From Pseudothermotoga sp. (GTDB lineage: Bacteria; Thermotogota; Thermotogae; Thermotogales; DSM-5069): a stretch of 6,880 bases of DNA. Of this stretch, positions 6,406 to 6,880 are shown one piece after another; the stretch's first letter is position 1; each line of letters opens with the position of its first letter. The notes below the pieces were generated by a model. It saw only the letters and a program-made list of their open reading frames with translations, ran no database searches and had not been told where the DNA came from. A program made the translations under genes and the position numbers. The stretch is from positions 1 to 6,880 of the forward strand of contig JAPYWY010000086.1 of the NCBI GenBank assembly GCA_028276125.1, read 5' to 3'.

Positions 6406-6880
6406 TTATACCCATTTGCTGTTTTTCAGCTTTTGAATCACGCTCTTGCCCCAGTTGAATGCGACCACCGCGTTCGTTAAGTTCCCTATCACGATGCCCC
6501 ACCAAACACCTTGGAGCCCGATTTTCATGAGGCTGACGAAGAACCAGCAGAAGAAGACTTGGAGTATGATCGTTCTGAAGATGGTGACGGTGAGGCTTTT
6601 CACACCGTGCCCAATGCCTTGAAACATAGCTGAGGTGAGCATACCGAACGGTGTGCCGGGCAAGAACAAACTCAGGACTCTCAGAGCATTGACGATGTCG
6701 TTGAATATGGTGCTACCTTCCCTCGAATAGGCGAACAGGAACGCTATTTGTTTGGAGAAGATCTGCACGATCGCCATGACAGAAATTCCTATCATCAAGC
6801 CAAGTTTGATCGCATAGAAATGAGCCTTCTCGAGCTTGTTCATGTCCCCAGCCCCGTAAGCCGCCCCGACCACCGATGTA
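6406..6880 (-). CDS. MATE-family multidrug/organic cation efflux transporter (C-terminal part, 5' truncated)
   Basis: The reading frame is open from the right edge of the window to TAA at 6408-6406, showing 157 residues. The fragment begins TSVVGAAYGAGD, followed by a basic/acidic stretch and then four or five hydrophobic helices. It contains LRVLSLFLPGTPFGMLTSAMFQGIGHG (visible residues about 67-93) and GLQGVWWGIVIGNLTNAVVAF near the end. The G-x-x-x-G-A-G-D entry, the FQG-G-G turn and the G-x-G-x-W helix are typical of the second half of MATE transporters, which are usually about 450 residues. These export cationic drugs or metabolites across the cytoplasmic membrane using sodium or proton gradients. 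The GTG at 6873 is an internal valine codon, not the start, because the frame and homology continue upstream. It is the first visible gene of a minus-strand operon with the LtaS-like gene 14 nt downstream. Substrate and subfamily cannot be read from this part. Confidence 0.88.
   Translation of the reverse strand, partial: TSVVGAAYGAGDMNKLEKAHFYAIKLGLMIGISVMAIVQIFSKQIAFLFAYSREGSTIFNDIVNALRVLSLFLPGTPFGMLTSAMFQGIGHGVKSLTVTIFRTIILQVFFCWFFVSLMKIGLQGVWWGIVIGNLTNAVVAFNWGKSVIQKLKNSKWV

Noticed and set aside
6418..6430. GCTG-TTTTT-CAGC hairpin near the end of the MATE gene
   Set aside because: A 4-bp stem inside coding sequence with no following T-run on the minus strand; probably chance.
6392..6505. 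38-residue N-terminal extension of the LtaS-like protein
   Set aside because: It is read out of the MATE gene in another frame, is hydrophilic and Arg/Glu/Gln-rich, and lacks a Shine-Dalgarno site. The ATG at 6391 has one and leads straight into the first membrane helix.

Overview
This 6.9 kb window is a gene-dense stretch of bacterial chromosome. The likely source is a member of the Thermotogota (Thermotoga/Pseudothermotoga group). I infer this from the protein sequence style, frequent AGA/AGG arginine codons, use of TTG and GTG starts, Shine-Dalgarno sites of the GGGGTGA type, and gene ends that overlap. I had no database search, so the phylum is a judgement, not a result. Eight protein genes fill almost all the sequence. 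I see no RNA gene, IS element, CRISPR array or convincing intrinsic terminator.

Layout. (1) Plus strand, 1-1029: the tail of a MalG-type sugar ABC transporter permease, then a short-chain dehydrogenase/reductase-like protein with altered catalytic motifs, probably in one transcript. (2) Minus strand, 1021-1722: ispD of the MEP isoprenoid pathway, starting at a TTG codon behind a strong GGAGGG. Its 3' end overlaps the dehydrogenase by 9 bp. (3) 1723-1833: a 111-bp divergent control region, the only real intergenic space. It holds a perfect TATAAT for ispD and two copies of the dyad CAAC-N6-GTTG. (4) Plus strand, 1834-3902: a PiT-family phosphate permease, coupled by a one-base overlap to a membrane protein. 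That protein joins an unrecognised extracytoplasmic N-terminal domain to a YhhN/TMEM86 (lysoplasmalogenase-type) domain. (5) Minus strand, 6880-3874: a MATE transporter (C-terminal part only), an LtaS-like phosphoglycerol transferase/sulfatase-fold membrane enzyme, and an RsuA-type rRNA pseudouridine synthase. These are packed as an operon, and the last overlaps the YhhN-fusion gene tail-to-tail by 29 bp.

How the genes relate. The two central units lean towards the cell envelope: isoprenoid precursor for the lipid carrier, phosphate uptake, ether-lipid turnover and phosphoglycerol head-group transfer. This is a theme, not a demonstrated pathway. The points most worth following up are the YhhN fusion protein, the LtaS-like enzyme in what should be a diderm organism, the SDR whose YxxxK is replaced by SxxxR, and the paired dyads between ispD and the phosphate permease gene. 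I found no clear novel defence or mobile system.
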